A DNA stretch of 64,000 nt from Formicarius rufipectus (lineage: Eukaryota; Chordata; Aves; Passeriformes; Formicariidae). Location: NCBI GenBank assembly GCA_013399695.1, contig VXAU01004747.1:714797-778796 (forward strand), read 5' to 3'. The notes under the pieces were generated by a model that saw only the letters and a program-made list of their open reading frames with translations, searched no databases and was not told where the DNA came from. Positions 39,111-51,349 of the stretch are shown here, in pieces (the stretch's first letter is position 1; each line of letters starts with the position of its first letter). The translations under genes were made by a program, and so were the position numbers.

Positions 39111-39960
39111 ATGATGTCTGGGCTTCATGAACAAGGATTTGAGAATGGCTCTACCCATGCTTGCTGCAGGTGTGCTGATGTCTAATAGGGCCAATGCAAG
39201 ATAGTCAAGTGTGGTTGCAAACACACCTTTGGAGGCAGGTGTGTGCCTTTGTCTCTTTGCCTTGGTTTGGCAGTATTGGAAGATCCCCATTGGCTATGGT
39301 TCGCCAACCGGGTGAAGGGTGGAGATGAGCTTTGGTTAGGCCACCTTTTCTAGGCCTCTCTCCATGTGGAGCAAGCAGTGCTTTCCCTGAAACAGGCTGC
39401 TTGGTCATTCAGGATGCTGCTGAACAAGACTGTCATCTCTGGGGTCAGTCTAGAGTGACCAATGTCCTGAACCGCCTGCATAAAGGGTTGGGTCTGCAGC
39501 TTCCAGTGCACCTCATCACCTGCCATTTTGTCCCTCGCCTGTCACTGCAGGGCTTTGCAAATGTGGTTGAATCCCTCGAGCCTGCGCAGTGGATTTTTCA
39601 GGTGAGGCACAGCGTGTGCAGAACTGGCCCCACCCTTTACTCCTGAGGTTCATTTGCCAGGGCCTAGCAAACTTGGACGGTGGCAGCGAGGTCCTCAGGC
39701 TGTAGGTTTGGTTAGAGTATCCTTCTCTTAGATGGATGGCCTTACAGGGCTGAGTGAGTCTTTCTCCTAGGACGGTTGCTGGAAGACTGGCAAGCCCATC
39801 CTGCCTGAGGACGCACTTTGTCTGACTCTTCAGTTGAGACCTGACTATCAAGGAAGACCCTATCAGAGGCATATACCACTGCCAGCACAGCTCACAACCT
39901 CATAAGGCTACACAGGCTTCTCCCCCACGACAAGGGGGTGTCTGTGGAGAAGTGTGTAGG
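39111..39960. repeat. Unclassified interspersed repeat, longest copy
   Basis: Positions 39,121-39,232 match the cores at 30.16 and 57.4 kb (CTACCCATGCTTGCTGCAGG, then GGGCCAATGCAAGATAG and GGTTGCAAAC), with a 1-base insertion relative to the others. The following 700 bases are GC-richer than the surroundings, with CpGs and open frames on both strands (39,332-39,646 plus; 39,516-39,872 minus). I interpret this as a longer copy of the same element, possibly LTR-derived, but I see no gag, pol or env motif and no clean termini. Confidence 0.5.
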
Positions 39961-42900
39961 AATAACTCAAACATTTACCCTCACTCACAGAACCATGTTG
40001 TTTTGTGATGTGGTCACAAATCTGTAGCTATTTTACCTGTTGTCACACTTATATTTTAGCATTTTCAACAGCAGAATTAGTGGAAGGAATCTCTCTCTCT
40101 TCAGCTAGTTTTGAGCCCAGCCGTTAGAGCTCTTGTGAATCAGGTATGGATTGAGGTACATGAAGGTTTCAGTGTGTGATATGGTGGAAATATAGGGATA
40201 AATTCCAAGTTATTTACAAAGCTGTAAATCAAAGTTTTTTTGCTTTTAAACCTGATTTTTACATGAAAATACTGTTTAGACTGTGGGTCCTGTGAGTACA
40301 TGTTTACAAATGTAAAATTACCTTACATATATTTGATTGTCTGTCTTATGGATGTCATTAGTGCCTTATAGGTCATCACTTTGTCAGTTCATTTGTGGTT
40401 TTGCTCAGGGCTGTATCTGTGCAGTCAAATAATATAATTTCTGGTTTCCCTGTTGGAGGTCAGTATGCAGGTTATGGTTTTTGTCAGTGTTTTTGACCTG
40501 TCAGCAGGATCAAGGTGCAAATGAGGAAACTGGATCATTTTGGGGAGAGGGCAGGGACACAAGGGGAAGTGGCTGCTGGATTTTGATTTGGTTTGGGGAT
40601 TTTTTTTTTGCCCCTTCAAAGACTGACTAAACTTATCTTTACTAGCTGAATAGTGCTGCTCTCCTCTTTCCAGTTTAAGGTCGTGGATTTGTGTGTGATG
40701 ATGATTCAGTTGCTTTGTTGTATGGCTTATTGAGTATTGCAGTGTGACCTGTTTGCTGGCATCACATGAAGTAGAGCATTGCTAACTGTATATCTGGATG
40801 TTTATATAAAATACTAATTGCATGTGTTGAATTTTTATATAAAGAGAGGAATATTTTGCAACTTGTGCAATGAACTGACTGAATTAAGTCATTAAATGAA
40901 GCACATAATTAATTAACAATCAAATATAGTGCAGTTCTTGTTTTTGGCCAAAGAAATTACTGAAAATGTGTGCTAAAGCTGACATTTTAAAAGCAAAAAA
41001 TTAAACATAAAACCTTCTGACTGCCCTTGGAATATTCTAACAAGTGAGCCAAAGGAAATGCCTACCTTATGTTGTCATTGGAACAGCATCTATTTGAGGT
41101 TTCCTTAGGCCTCTTTTTTAGTCTGCGAACTAAACTCTGTTTGCAATGAAAGCCTCTTTTTCGTAGAAAAGTTTTTTGTTTTTTTTTTTTTTTTACAGGA
41201 AGTACTCTACTTTTTACAGCAGTTTCTGTCTATGCTTAAAAGTTTTCTTCTACAATTCTGATTTTTTTCCAGAGATGTTGATAGACCTGACTTTTTAAAA
41301 TTCCTGCTTTTTGTGTAAGGAAGAAGTAGTAGAAATAAAACTTAGAATGACCAGGGAAGTCCTTAACAGAGCAAAACTTAGAACCCAGATACCCTGACTG
41401 ATAGTCTTCTGCTATAGCCATTAAAGAATCCTTTTTCCCATGTAAGATTTTCTGAAATTTGTGCTATGATACGATACCATAGCAATGGGGTTGGAGATGT
41501 ATATATGTTGCTAAGAAACTGAATGATCTGTTCTGGACCCGCCACTGTGATGAAGTGGCTGTCTTAAGTTGTCACATATGGAAAAGGGCCACTTTAGGTG
41601 ATGTGCGTTTTGCTCCACCAATTTCTGACCTGCAATGCTTGCCTTTGCAGATGGAACATGAGGATTTTGTAATGGAGGGGCATGGCAAGACTCCACCTCC
41701 TGGTGAAGAAAACAAACAGTGAGTCACACGTTTATTTAAAAAGGGCCTAACCATAGTAAATGGTGTGAAGCACTCTCGTTTAAATGTGCTGGGAGCATTG
41801 CTTGGTTGTTTGGCGCTCATCCTTTGGGTTCCTTAAATATCCATACATAATAGTGGATGGTGGCTGAAAAGGCACAGGATGCTGATTTGCCTTAAATGTA
41901 AAAGCATAGAAATATGCCTTGTAGTTTCAGAATGTTAATCAGAAATGGTTGTAAATGGGATGATCGTTCTGGAAGCTTGGCACTGAGGTGGTGAATTTGT
42001 ACAGCAAGTTTTTATACAGCTGCTCTTCACTGAAATGATGTGAAATATGATAGAACCAGTGCCATCCTTTTGGTGTGCATATGGTAGATTGGTCCTCTCT
42101 GAAATATGAGCTTTATTTCTTTAGAATGCATTTTAATAAAGGATCCGAAATTACAAACAAAACACTCAAGGATGAACAATTTAAGATGCTGGTAGGCAGT
42201 GCTCTAGGGAAAGCAGCTTGATCAGAGAAGGAAATGACAGATTTCTGTTAGGAAAAGGCTTTTTCATATGACTTCAAACTGAAATCCGGTAATGGTTAGA
42301 TTTTTTTCCCAGGGATTTTGTTCAGATAGGAAGAACAGAGCCTTGTCCTAGAAGTGCTGCAGTGATTGTAGTATTCCATATTCTTTTTATTAGTTAATGC
42401 TATGGTGACTCAGTTTTGATATAGTAATTCATTTTTTTCTAACCTGTGTTTTGGAGAAAGGAACAAGATGATCTTTGGTAAATCCGCATCACAGAACTCT
42501 TTTTTTCCTATGCCTAATTGGATGTCTCCTCATGAGAAGGAGTTGTCTTTGTTGATCTGCACTAGACTTTTTTGACTTGGGGTAAAGGTCTTTCTTGCCA
42601 TCTAGATAAGCTAGCAACTGTAAGTCCTCTGCATCTGTGGCAATGGGAAACCATTTCTGAGGTAGGCAAGTTGAGTTCAGCGAGGTTCTAGTGCTGAATA
42701 TGCACATTCTTTGCATCATGGATGTGAGCCAAACTTGTCAAAGTAATTGTTGATACTTCTTTCTATTCAGACTGCAACTTACTGTGGTACCAAGAGTTAC
42801 AAAGTTTGTTGAAATAGAACCTTTCAGAAAATTCCAGAAGAAAAATTAGTGCAGAAATAAAAAGTGGGATTTAGATTTTTGCTCTTCTGAATTGTTTCTT

Positions 42901-43479
42901 TTGATATCTAGTAGTGTAGTGAGTAATAGGAGGGATGTTGTATTGGATTTGTCATAGCTTTGTGTTTGCTGTCTTATTTCAGGTGCAAGTGAATCTAGAA
43001 TTACTTTACAGTTGACCTGATTTCTAATTAGAGCTTTTCAAGAGGCTTACAACATTCTCTTCACTGAAACTGTGGTTATTAGAAAGAGAATGTGAGATTA
43101 GTGATAGGTAGGATTTTAATTTTTTTTAACTATTAGTTTTGTGTTCAGGTGGCATCTGTAATCGTGTCATACAGATCCTGCAGTAGGAGTATCATTCTTA
43201 ATAATGTTGTTAATAGTATTTTGATAGAAGTCTAATGGCGCAATTTTAGTACTGCAGCAAACAGTTGAAGATACTTGTCTTATGCAACTCGTAGCGTGAT
43301 GCCAGCAAAATTCTATTCAATCATTTGAAACTTTTCTACCCATGATCTCAAATCTTCAACTAAATAACAAAACTGTCTGCTTTGGTAGAGTTTACCTCTT
43401 GCTATGAGGAAAGGAAAAAAATTCTGAAGTTACCTCTTTTTATTATTACTTACTTGCATTAGGGATTAGTTGGATATCC
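39961..43479. other. Unannotated AT-rich DNA
   Basis: A T-rich run lies near 41,176-41,195. A 79-codon plus-strand frame without an upstream ATG (41,483-41,722) and a 76-codon minus-strand frame (42,489-42,719) were examined. Neither shows a recognised domain or a consistent splice context. Confidence 0.4.
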
Positions 43480-43922
43480 TGGACTGGATCTTGTGAAGAA
43501 CCACAGAGAGGAACTGGAGCATCTGACAGAGGAGAAGCTGAGAAAGCTACAGCTGTTTAGTCTTGTGATGAGAAGACTTGAGGGAGAATCTTATTATCCA
43601 TATGTAGAGATACAGACTGAGACAAATTCCTTGCAATGCTACCTGTTGGAGAGGCAAGAGACAATTGGTCTAAACTGAAATACAGGAAAGTGCACTCAAA
43701 CAGAATGAAAAAAAAAAATTTCTTCTTTTACTGTTTAATGTGGTCAGACCTTTGGAATCGGCTACTGAGACAAGTTGTGCCTTCATAATCCTTTAAGATA
43801 CTCAAAACTCAGCTGGACACAATCCCAAGCCTGCTTCAACCTGCTCTAGTTAACCATGCTTTGGACAGATGGGTGGGATGGATGATCTCAGTGATCCCTT
43901 CTAACTACAATGATTCTGTGAT
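43480..43922 (+). mobile_element. CR1 LINE 3' end, plus strand
   Basis: The copy aligns by eye to the CR1 3' region in order: GAGGAGAAGCTGAGAAAGCT, CTGTTTAGTCTTGTGATGAG, GAGGCAAGAGACAATTGGTC, AACTGAAATACAGGAAAG, then the 3' terminus GATCCCTTCTAACTACAATG and ATTCTGTGATT. The 61-codon frame at 43,493-43,678 lies inside it and is not a gene. Confidence 0.85.
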
Positions 43923-46370
43923 TTAGTGTACCTGTGTCCACTGTGGTCCTCCTCATTTTCTTGAAATAAAATTGGAGCTTGTTAGTAAAAGCTAGATTCT
44001 AAGTTTGAATGTAAAGTCAGATGTTCTCTACAGAAATAGCTGCACTGCTGAAGATGCTTTCTTCCCTTTGCAGCTATCATTAGACTTCCTAGAATTTACT
44101 ATCTCTACAGCTATACAGATGGAATTTATTTTTTTTTTTACAGCTTCTAGTTTACTTTCCTGAAAAGTTGACCAGGTTCATTTAATTTCCTTTCATTGGG
44201 TGGCCTGATCTGAGTAACTTTGTACTGAGATTTTTAAGAAAGTGTTCAGAAGATACAGTTTCAGGACTGACCTGGGAGGGAGCAAACTTGCGCCAGAGTG
44301 CTGGAGCAGGCTGCAAGTGTTAACCTCCTAGGAAAGCCCTGCAAACCTCTTAATGTTTATCTGCATTTCCACAGGACTCAAAGTTTGAGTGGACAGTAAA
44401 AGAACAGAATGAAAAAGGTACTTCTGAGAGACTTTTATTGTATGCAATAATTCTTACCTAGCATGAGTTTCATGTGAAATTTCTTTTGCTAAAGTACAGC
44501 TTCATAATGGAATACACAAGGAGCCAACATCCATGGATGACTTCTGGCACTTTATGCAACAGATTATTTCAAGTCAGTTTGAGTCAGGGGTAAAAGCTTG
44601 GCATTTTAAGAGTGCCTTCTAGTATTAAACACAGACACACACTTCCCAAAACAACAAACAACCCTGCTTCACCCTTGTGAGCCTTTCTTTTTCTGCACTG
44701 AACAGTTGTTTTGGACAGACTTACTGTACTAAGGTTACAGCGTTTTAATGTTTTTGAACTGTAGGTAATACCTGAGAACTGCCGCCTGCTGATACCTGTC
44801 AGCTTTGTAGGAAGGAATTACCTGGTTAGACTGTATACAAGGTTTTCAGAAATCTTCAATAGACCATTCACAACATAAATAAAATTGATTTCGGTTGCAG
44901 CTAATTATGAAGAGGTTACCGACTCAAAATCCTTAGTATGAGTGAAATACAGAACAGGCACACTCATCTCAAGGCCTGTGAAAGGTTTGCAGTCTGTGCA
45001 CAGTGCATTTGTCACAGAGCTGTCACAGTTGTGCAGCAGCAATGGCTGCCACTTCCTCTAAAACCTGCACTTCAAAAGAGATGAGTCTGCCTGGACTACT
45101 GGAACTGATAAGGGCCCCCTTGGACCATGCTTCTGCTCCAGCAGAGGGTCAATGGATGCTTGAGAAATTGTTACTTCTCAGTTTTTAAGTACTCTCTAAA
45201 CTTCTCCCTCCTCTTAGTTCTCTGGCCTGAGATAGAACTGTCTGTTACGCTTGGTCACATTACTTTGTTATGTGGTTAATATGTCTGGTAAGAAATGCTT
45301 TTCCCTCCCTTCCAAAGGAAAAGTTTGGAGAAAGATCAGTATCATTATGCTTAATTACAGGTGAACATTTCTTTAGAGATGTTCTCTCATATTTTCATCC
45401 ATTATGAAGAGGTTGACCTGAATTGGCATGCTTAAGGAGCAAATATTATCTCTCCCCCCCAGATACTTATATTTTACGTGGCAGTAGCTTATTGCATCCT
45501 TATCAGTTGTGATAGTGCTTTTACTTTTTCACTGCTGGAGCAAAGATTAAGAGGTAATTTCGATCCAGAAACATCTTTCCAAAACAGTCAAGCTTCTGTT
45601 GATGAGCACAAAGCCTGTTTTCTTTGTACATTTTTTGGGGCAGGAAAAAGAATTCTGCTCAAGTCCTTAAACTGCAGTTGTGCTCCTAGCTCCTGCAGTA
45701 TTAATTAGCAACTCCGCCTGTGCTAATAAATTATCCCCTGCTGTCACAACCAGAAATTTACGCACCCTAATCTGTGAGTGAAAAGGATTGGGTAATGGAA
45801 AACTACTTCTTCTTGTAAGAAAAATGTGAATGTTTTACTATTCCTGACTGACACATGGAGAGGTCTGTTTGACAGTAGCTATTCAGACAAAGTATAAGCC
45901 AAGTTCATACCCGAGTTTAGTAGCAAGGTAAGCCAAGCTGTCGCTGTTGTCTGAAGTAACTCAGCTGGCTATGCCCCACCTGCTGTTTTGCAGTAAAAGC
46001 AGGGAAGTCTTCAACTGTCTTGGCAATTTGTACATCTGGAAGTGATTCATATCATAAGAAAGATAGCAAAACAAGATGATTTCTGTAATTTAAATAGTGT
46101 CATTGGTTAGACCTACTGGACAGGCTTTTCTCTTGCTTGATAGTTTAATGTACAGATTCTGAGGCAAGAGTTTTTAATGAGACTCTCAGAAATTTCAGTA
46201 ATGCAAGAATGAGATTGGAACCAGTGAGCATCACAAAATTGTTTTAAATTTGGCAGTGGTCTCTTACATTTTTCTTTGACGTTTCAGCAGGAATGTTCAA
46301 TGTCTTCCTGGATGTGTCACACTGCAATGAAAAGAAGGTAGAAGCTAAAGTAGCCTAAGCTGGACAAAGG
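43923..46370. other. Unannotated DNA
   Basis: No transposon recognised. A 43-nt splice-flanked open segment at 44,375-44,417 is listed separately. Short open frames near 45,003 and 45,478 have no motif. Confidence 0.4.
44375..44417 (+). other. Candidate 43-nt micro-exon (very weak)
   Basis: The acceptor TTTCCACAG ends at 44,374, and a weak donor, AAAAAG|GTACTT, follows at 44,418. The phase-0 frame is open (DSKFEWTVKEQNEK). It is far too short to judge without transcript data. Confidence 0.1.
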
Positions 46371-46695
46371 AATGATAGACTAATAAAATAATTTAAGTTG
46401 GAGAGGACCTCTGAAAGTCATCCTGTCCAGCCTTTTGCTTAAAGGAGGGCCGGATTTGAAGGTCAGATCTAACTGCTAAATTGTATTGGGTTTCTCAGGC
46501 TTATTCTGTAGCCTTTCTGGACAATCTGTTGTGATGCTGATCACCCTTGCCGTGAAGAAAATTTCCTAATATTCCATAAGAATTTATGTCCATTGCCTTT
46601 CATCTTTAAATGTGTGTCTGAAAGTCTGGCTCAGTCTACATTAAAACCTCTATGTGTGCTTACACAGCAGAGTAATCCCCCTCTCCATGGTTTAG
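46371..46695 (-). mobile_element. CR1 LINE 3' end, minus strand
   Basis: Begins with the reversed CR1 terminus (TAAGTTGGAGAGGACCTCTG, then CATCCTGTCCAGCC) and keeps the downstream word AAAGTCTGGCTCAGTCTAC near 46,621. It is an old, truncated copy. Confidence 0.8.
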
Positions 46696-49600
46696 TTTTG
46701 GCATGTTAACATTACACAAAATCAAGAAGCCAGTTAGCAGGCCAGCCTTTCTTTGTTTTCAGCATCCTGCTGACAAAGGGTGCACAGTGGCATAAAAGGA
46801 CCGATCTTACTCTTTCATAGTGCTTCTGAAAACTATTAGAGGGCTGCAGTGGAATATCCTGAAGTTGTCTGGTTTGGTTGGTGAAAATGACAGACATTGT
46901 TATGAAGTACTGCAGTGTTCTTTTGAAGGGTTGGAATTCCATTAAGGAGCCAAACCATAGCTTCTGTCCCTATAGCATAAAACATTGTTTTTACCAAATT
47001 TAAAAGTAAACAGTTAAATGCTTGCATAGCAGGGACGTTGTTTGATGTTTTAAAGACATTGGATATTGCAGAAGGTATTGAGACTTGCCTTGAGTGCCAT
47101 TGCACTTTTTAAATCTATTGACAGTACTGACCTAAACAGAAATTGTTTGGGTTCGGTTTTGTTTTGTTTGGTTGGTTTTTTTCCCCACAAGATTCATGCT
47201 GGGATTTTTAAAGCAGTCTCCAAATCCTAATTTAGATTATCAAATCTGATCTGAGGTACCTAAATTTGGGTATCATCCGCTATTCTCTTGAACTCACTGT
47301 CAGTTATTTCTTGCATTATGTTCAAGAATGATGTAAAGGCATAGCTGCTTATTCACTGCTGATTGTTCTAACTGTGTGTAGAATAAGTAGCCCATTAGAG
47401 AAATGTCCCCAAAAGTTGAAGTCCTCTGCCCAACAGGCCACCACAGATACATGGGCTGTATCTGTAGTGCCCATACCAGACACTTCTGTCACAGGATGTT
47501 GTAGTTCTGTTACTCTGATAGAAGGTGCTTCAGACACAGTGATAGGCTGAGGTATTGGCAGATGAGTAAAAGGCTTATAACTTTGAAGCTGTACATTTAT
47601 TTTATATCCTTGGATATTTAAAGCAAGATCATTAGACTAAAACTTCAAATGAAAACTGGTACAACTAAGGATTATTTTCATTACTTTTGTAGTATACAGG
47701 TCTTTTTCCTCCATACAGTGGAGTGAAGGGCAGGATAAGTTTGCATTTGAAGGCAAGTCTGCTTGTGTGTTTAAGGGGTCCCTGAGGGAATAGAGAAAAC
47801 AGTTGCCCTTTGTTGTGCACTTGGGTGGGTAGAAATGGATGAGAAAGCAGTGAAATCTGCATCTGTAGACAGCAACTGTGTTTTAGCCATAAGAGTGGTA
47901 AGTCAATGTTGCTAAAGCTGACTTGCACCCTTACAATGCATTACTTCTGAACAATATGCAGAAATTACACTAAAGCACTTGAAAATACCAGAAGTTCCAT
48001 CACTTGTCTTCCATGTTTTATCAGTTCATGGTTATACTTAAATATTTTGAAATTTTTGTACTTAAAATTACCCACAGGAAAACTCTCATCTGAGTATTTT
48101 AACAAAAAATACTTTGAAATTGAGTGTTCACTTTTGCAAGTTAGTCTTGAAAGTGTTTTCAATTGTCATTTCATAATTTGTAAAGATTCCACATTTCATG
48201 TCCTCAGAGATTTTATTTTTTTTTTAATTCCAAACTGTGAACAAATACAGGCTTTGCATGTACCTCAGCTAACCCACACCTGAGTTAACTGTTATTTTGC
48301 AAGTATTTTCTCAAAAGGTGGAAAAAACCCAGCACCAGATGACCGTTAAGGGTAAAAAGAAAGGGAGATCATGCAGAAAAAGGTCAACTTTGGAAGTGAA
48401 GTTCCCGCTTACTATCACAAGGTGTTTAACCTACACTGCTGCTGAATATTGTGAGAGGAAACTGTTTTGAACAGGGTACATTCTAAATATAAATACTGTG
48501 GCACTTCTTCTGCTTAGCATTTTGTACTGCTCTCTTCCAGATGTCCTGTGGTAAGAACAGGCTAGTTTGTTTGGGTTCCCAGCTGCCCCCCTAGATCTGT
48601 ATTTGCCCTGCGTAGGATGTGCACAGAGACTCCTTCAGTCTCATCTGATTGAGAGACTGATTTCCACTTGTCTTTGAAAAGCAAGAGAAAACATACTTTC
48701 CATTCTGGCTTGCTTGATTTATAAATACGATATTGCAAAATACCTGGAGTAGATAGTGTCACATATGGCCCTGGATACCATTGCTTTCTCTAGTTATTAC
48801 AGTTAGTAGTCATTCTGGTTGCTAGTGGAGGGTATTTTGATTTACCACTGTCTTAGTTTTCTGTATTTTGAAGGGGAGAACATTTGCATACTGATCAAAT
48901 TCCTGGAATCCTAAAGGTTCTGTATTTCACACACCAACTCCCTGCCTCCACCTCCTGTCCTCCAGTCCCGTTTGGAGAAGCAAACTATTTGCTATACACT
49001 CTACTGACATCTCAGGTTCATTGTCCAGTTAGTCATTTCTTTTTAGGTCTGGTTGATTAGGGGCTGTTCCTTTTCTTTCTCTCCCAAAGCTGGCAACTTC
49101 CTCAGGAGCTGGCTGAGGTAACTGCCCTATGATGTATCATTTATGTGGATGGCTGAACATTGCTCTCCTTTCAGCATTTCATTATTATTTAGATGGCAAC
49201 TCTTGTATGACATCTACCACAGGAGAGAGATAAAAGACTTAAAGAACAGCAAGCATAATCAATTAAGGTAGTGGTGGATTTGGCCATTATATGATTCTGA
49301 AAGGGCTGTTAATAATTTTGAGCCTTGTATAAATTAGCATTTTGTCTATATTCTTAATTTTTTTCTGTAATTTTTAAAATTAAAAATAAGTTTTAATTTA
49401 GACAAATTTCTGTGGTAATATACACCAAGTTAATGCCCACACATCTTGATTTGCTAAGAATTTACTTTTTGGATTGTTAGCACAAGTCAGTGACATCATA
49501 CCTATGTATGAATTGCAATCCTAAACCTTTTTTTTTTCCCTTTTGTATCCAATTTAAGATTCTCAGTGCTTTTTTTTCTCTGCTTAGTTCTCCCCAAAGA

Positions 49601-51204
49601 ATAAATAACATTTACGAAATCTTTGGTATTTTTTGTATGTAAACCCAGGTGAATGGTTGAATCTTCCTTTCATGGAGATGAGGCAAGGAAAGGGAAAAAA
49701 ACTCTAATGACTTTGTATTGGAGTTTGTGCTCTCCTTTTGTTTCCTTTGTGCAGAAAATAGAAGTTTTGATGACTGTCCACTGTGGCTGAGATATACCAG
49801 AGGTTAAGGGATAGGAAGGTAAATGATCTTGGTTCTAAGATGCAGGTCCTATTTAGACCATTCGTGAAGCAACCAGCATTGGTTAAAGAAGGGGAGGGAA
49901 GGAAAAAGAGTGAGCTCCTTATTTCATGCAGGAGATATGACTTACTTTGTATGACTACAAATACTGTGCTATGTGGTTGACATGGTATGAATTAAAAACT
50001 TGTTTACAGAGGTATTTTGGAGCTCTTAAGCTGCATTGCCTGCTGTGATCTGGAGAGCTGGTATGATTTCTTTTACTTCTGACTAAATAGATAGAATTTT
50101 CTGAACTCTTTGCCCTTAGTTAAAGTTGTTCATATTTGGGAGTCATAGTGTTTTTAGGTTATTACAAGCATTTCAATATTTGTGACAGCTACAACTTGTG
50201 GAATTTTCTGCCTGGATAGCCAGCTGTTCCTTTCCTGACAGTTCAAACTTAAGGACTTGTACATGAAGGCAAATTACTCAGGGAGGATGTACAAGTCACT
50301 TGGAAAGATCAAATTACAGATTTTTGCAGCAATAAATAGTGCTTTTATTAGGAAAGAGTCAAATTAAGGAAATCTTCTCTTACAGTAATCCACTGAATAT
50401 GCGTTCTTTTTTGTATTTTGCTTTTACTTTGGGTTTTTTATTTTGTTTTGGACTGGCTTGCTTTTATTACTATTATTTAACTTAGCATATTATGGTTCTT
50501 TTAATGAGAACAAAGGAAAATGGGTTGGTGCCAGCTTCCAACCAAGATGCCAGAAATTCCTTTCCTCAAGAGGTTTCTGGCCCAGTGATTGAATTCCCTA
50601 TGCTAAAACTAAAGACCAGTTCAGAAAAATTTGTAAATGGCTACTGGGCTATCTTAGCGTAAATAAATTAAAATATTAAAAAAGAAAAAAAACAAACAAC
50701 TAAGTGCAGTATAGCTTCCTTTTAAGGGTGTGGGGAAGATTGAACTAGAATAAGATTAGTTTTTTGTTCCAAAAATCTTCCCTGTATTTTGTGAGACCTC
50801 CCAAAAGTATTTGTAAAAAAATCAGCTTTGAGTAGAGTATACTGAATTTCAGCAAAAGCATGTCTAAAGAAGGGGTCCTGTTGTGGTAAAGTCTTTATAC
50901 ATATGAAAGATAAGTTTTTCATTAAATATTCTAACCTGGTCAGATGAAAAAGCTTGCTGCTATTGTAAAATGTTTAAAGCTCTAAGGTTTAAACAGGGGA
51001 AGGAAGAATTTAACCAATGAAATTACTATTCCTTTTGAAATTCACAGTAACAGCTGTGGTTGATGGAAAGTTCTTTGAACCAATCATGGAATTGGCGTGG
51101 TAATTAATATGCTGTAAATAACAATTAGAAAGCAACCACTTGCTGTATATATGGGTAGAATTACACACTAGCAGTTCTCTGAACATCTCTTTATTTGAAA
51201 GATG
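46696..51204. other. Unannotated AT-rich DNA
   Basis: No exon or transposon recognised. A splice-flanked 64-nt segment at 49,755-49,818 has stops in all three frames, so it could only be noncoding. Confidence 0.4.
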
Positions 51205-51349
51205 CCTGTAAGTGTTCAAGGCCAGGCTGGATAGGGTTTTGAGCAATGTGGTCCGGTGGAAGGTCTCCCTACCCCCAGCAGAGGGCTTGGAACAAGATGA
51301 TCTTGAAAGGTCCCTTTCAACCCAATCATTCCAATCATTCTATGATTCT
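51205..51349 (+). mobile_element. CR1 LINE 3' terminus, plus strand
   Basis: A well-preserved CR1 tail: GTTCAAGGCCAGGCTGGATA, GAGCAATGTGGTCCGGTGGA, GGTCTCCCTACCCCCAGCAG, TTGGAACAAGATGATCTTGA, AGGTCCCTTTCAACCCAATC, then ATTCTATGATTCT. It is 5' truncated to about 145 bases. Confidence 0.92.

Noticed and set aside
41483..41722. 79-codon plus-strand frame ending KTPPPGEENKQ, with an AG acceptor-like site inside at 41,649-41,650
   Set aside because: It looks protein-like near its end, but there is no upstream ATG, no matching donor, and no family I recognise. Frames are open on both strands here.
42489..42719. 76-codon minus-strand frame rich in Lys, Leu and Gln
   Set aside because: There is no donor after the acceptor-like CTACCTCAG, and no recognisable domain.
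43493..43678. 61-codon plus-strand frame
   Set aside because: It lies inside a CR1 3' untranslated region copy.
49755..49818. 64-nt segment between a strong acceptor and an AAG|GTAAAT donor
   Set aside because: All three frames contain a stop, so it cannot be an internal coding exon. A noncoding exon is possible but unsupported.
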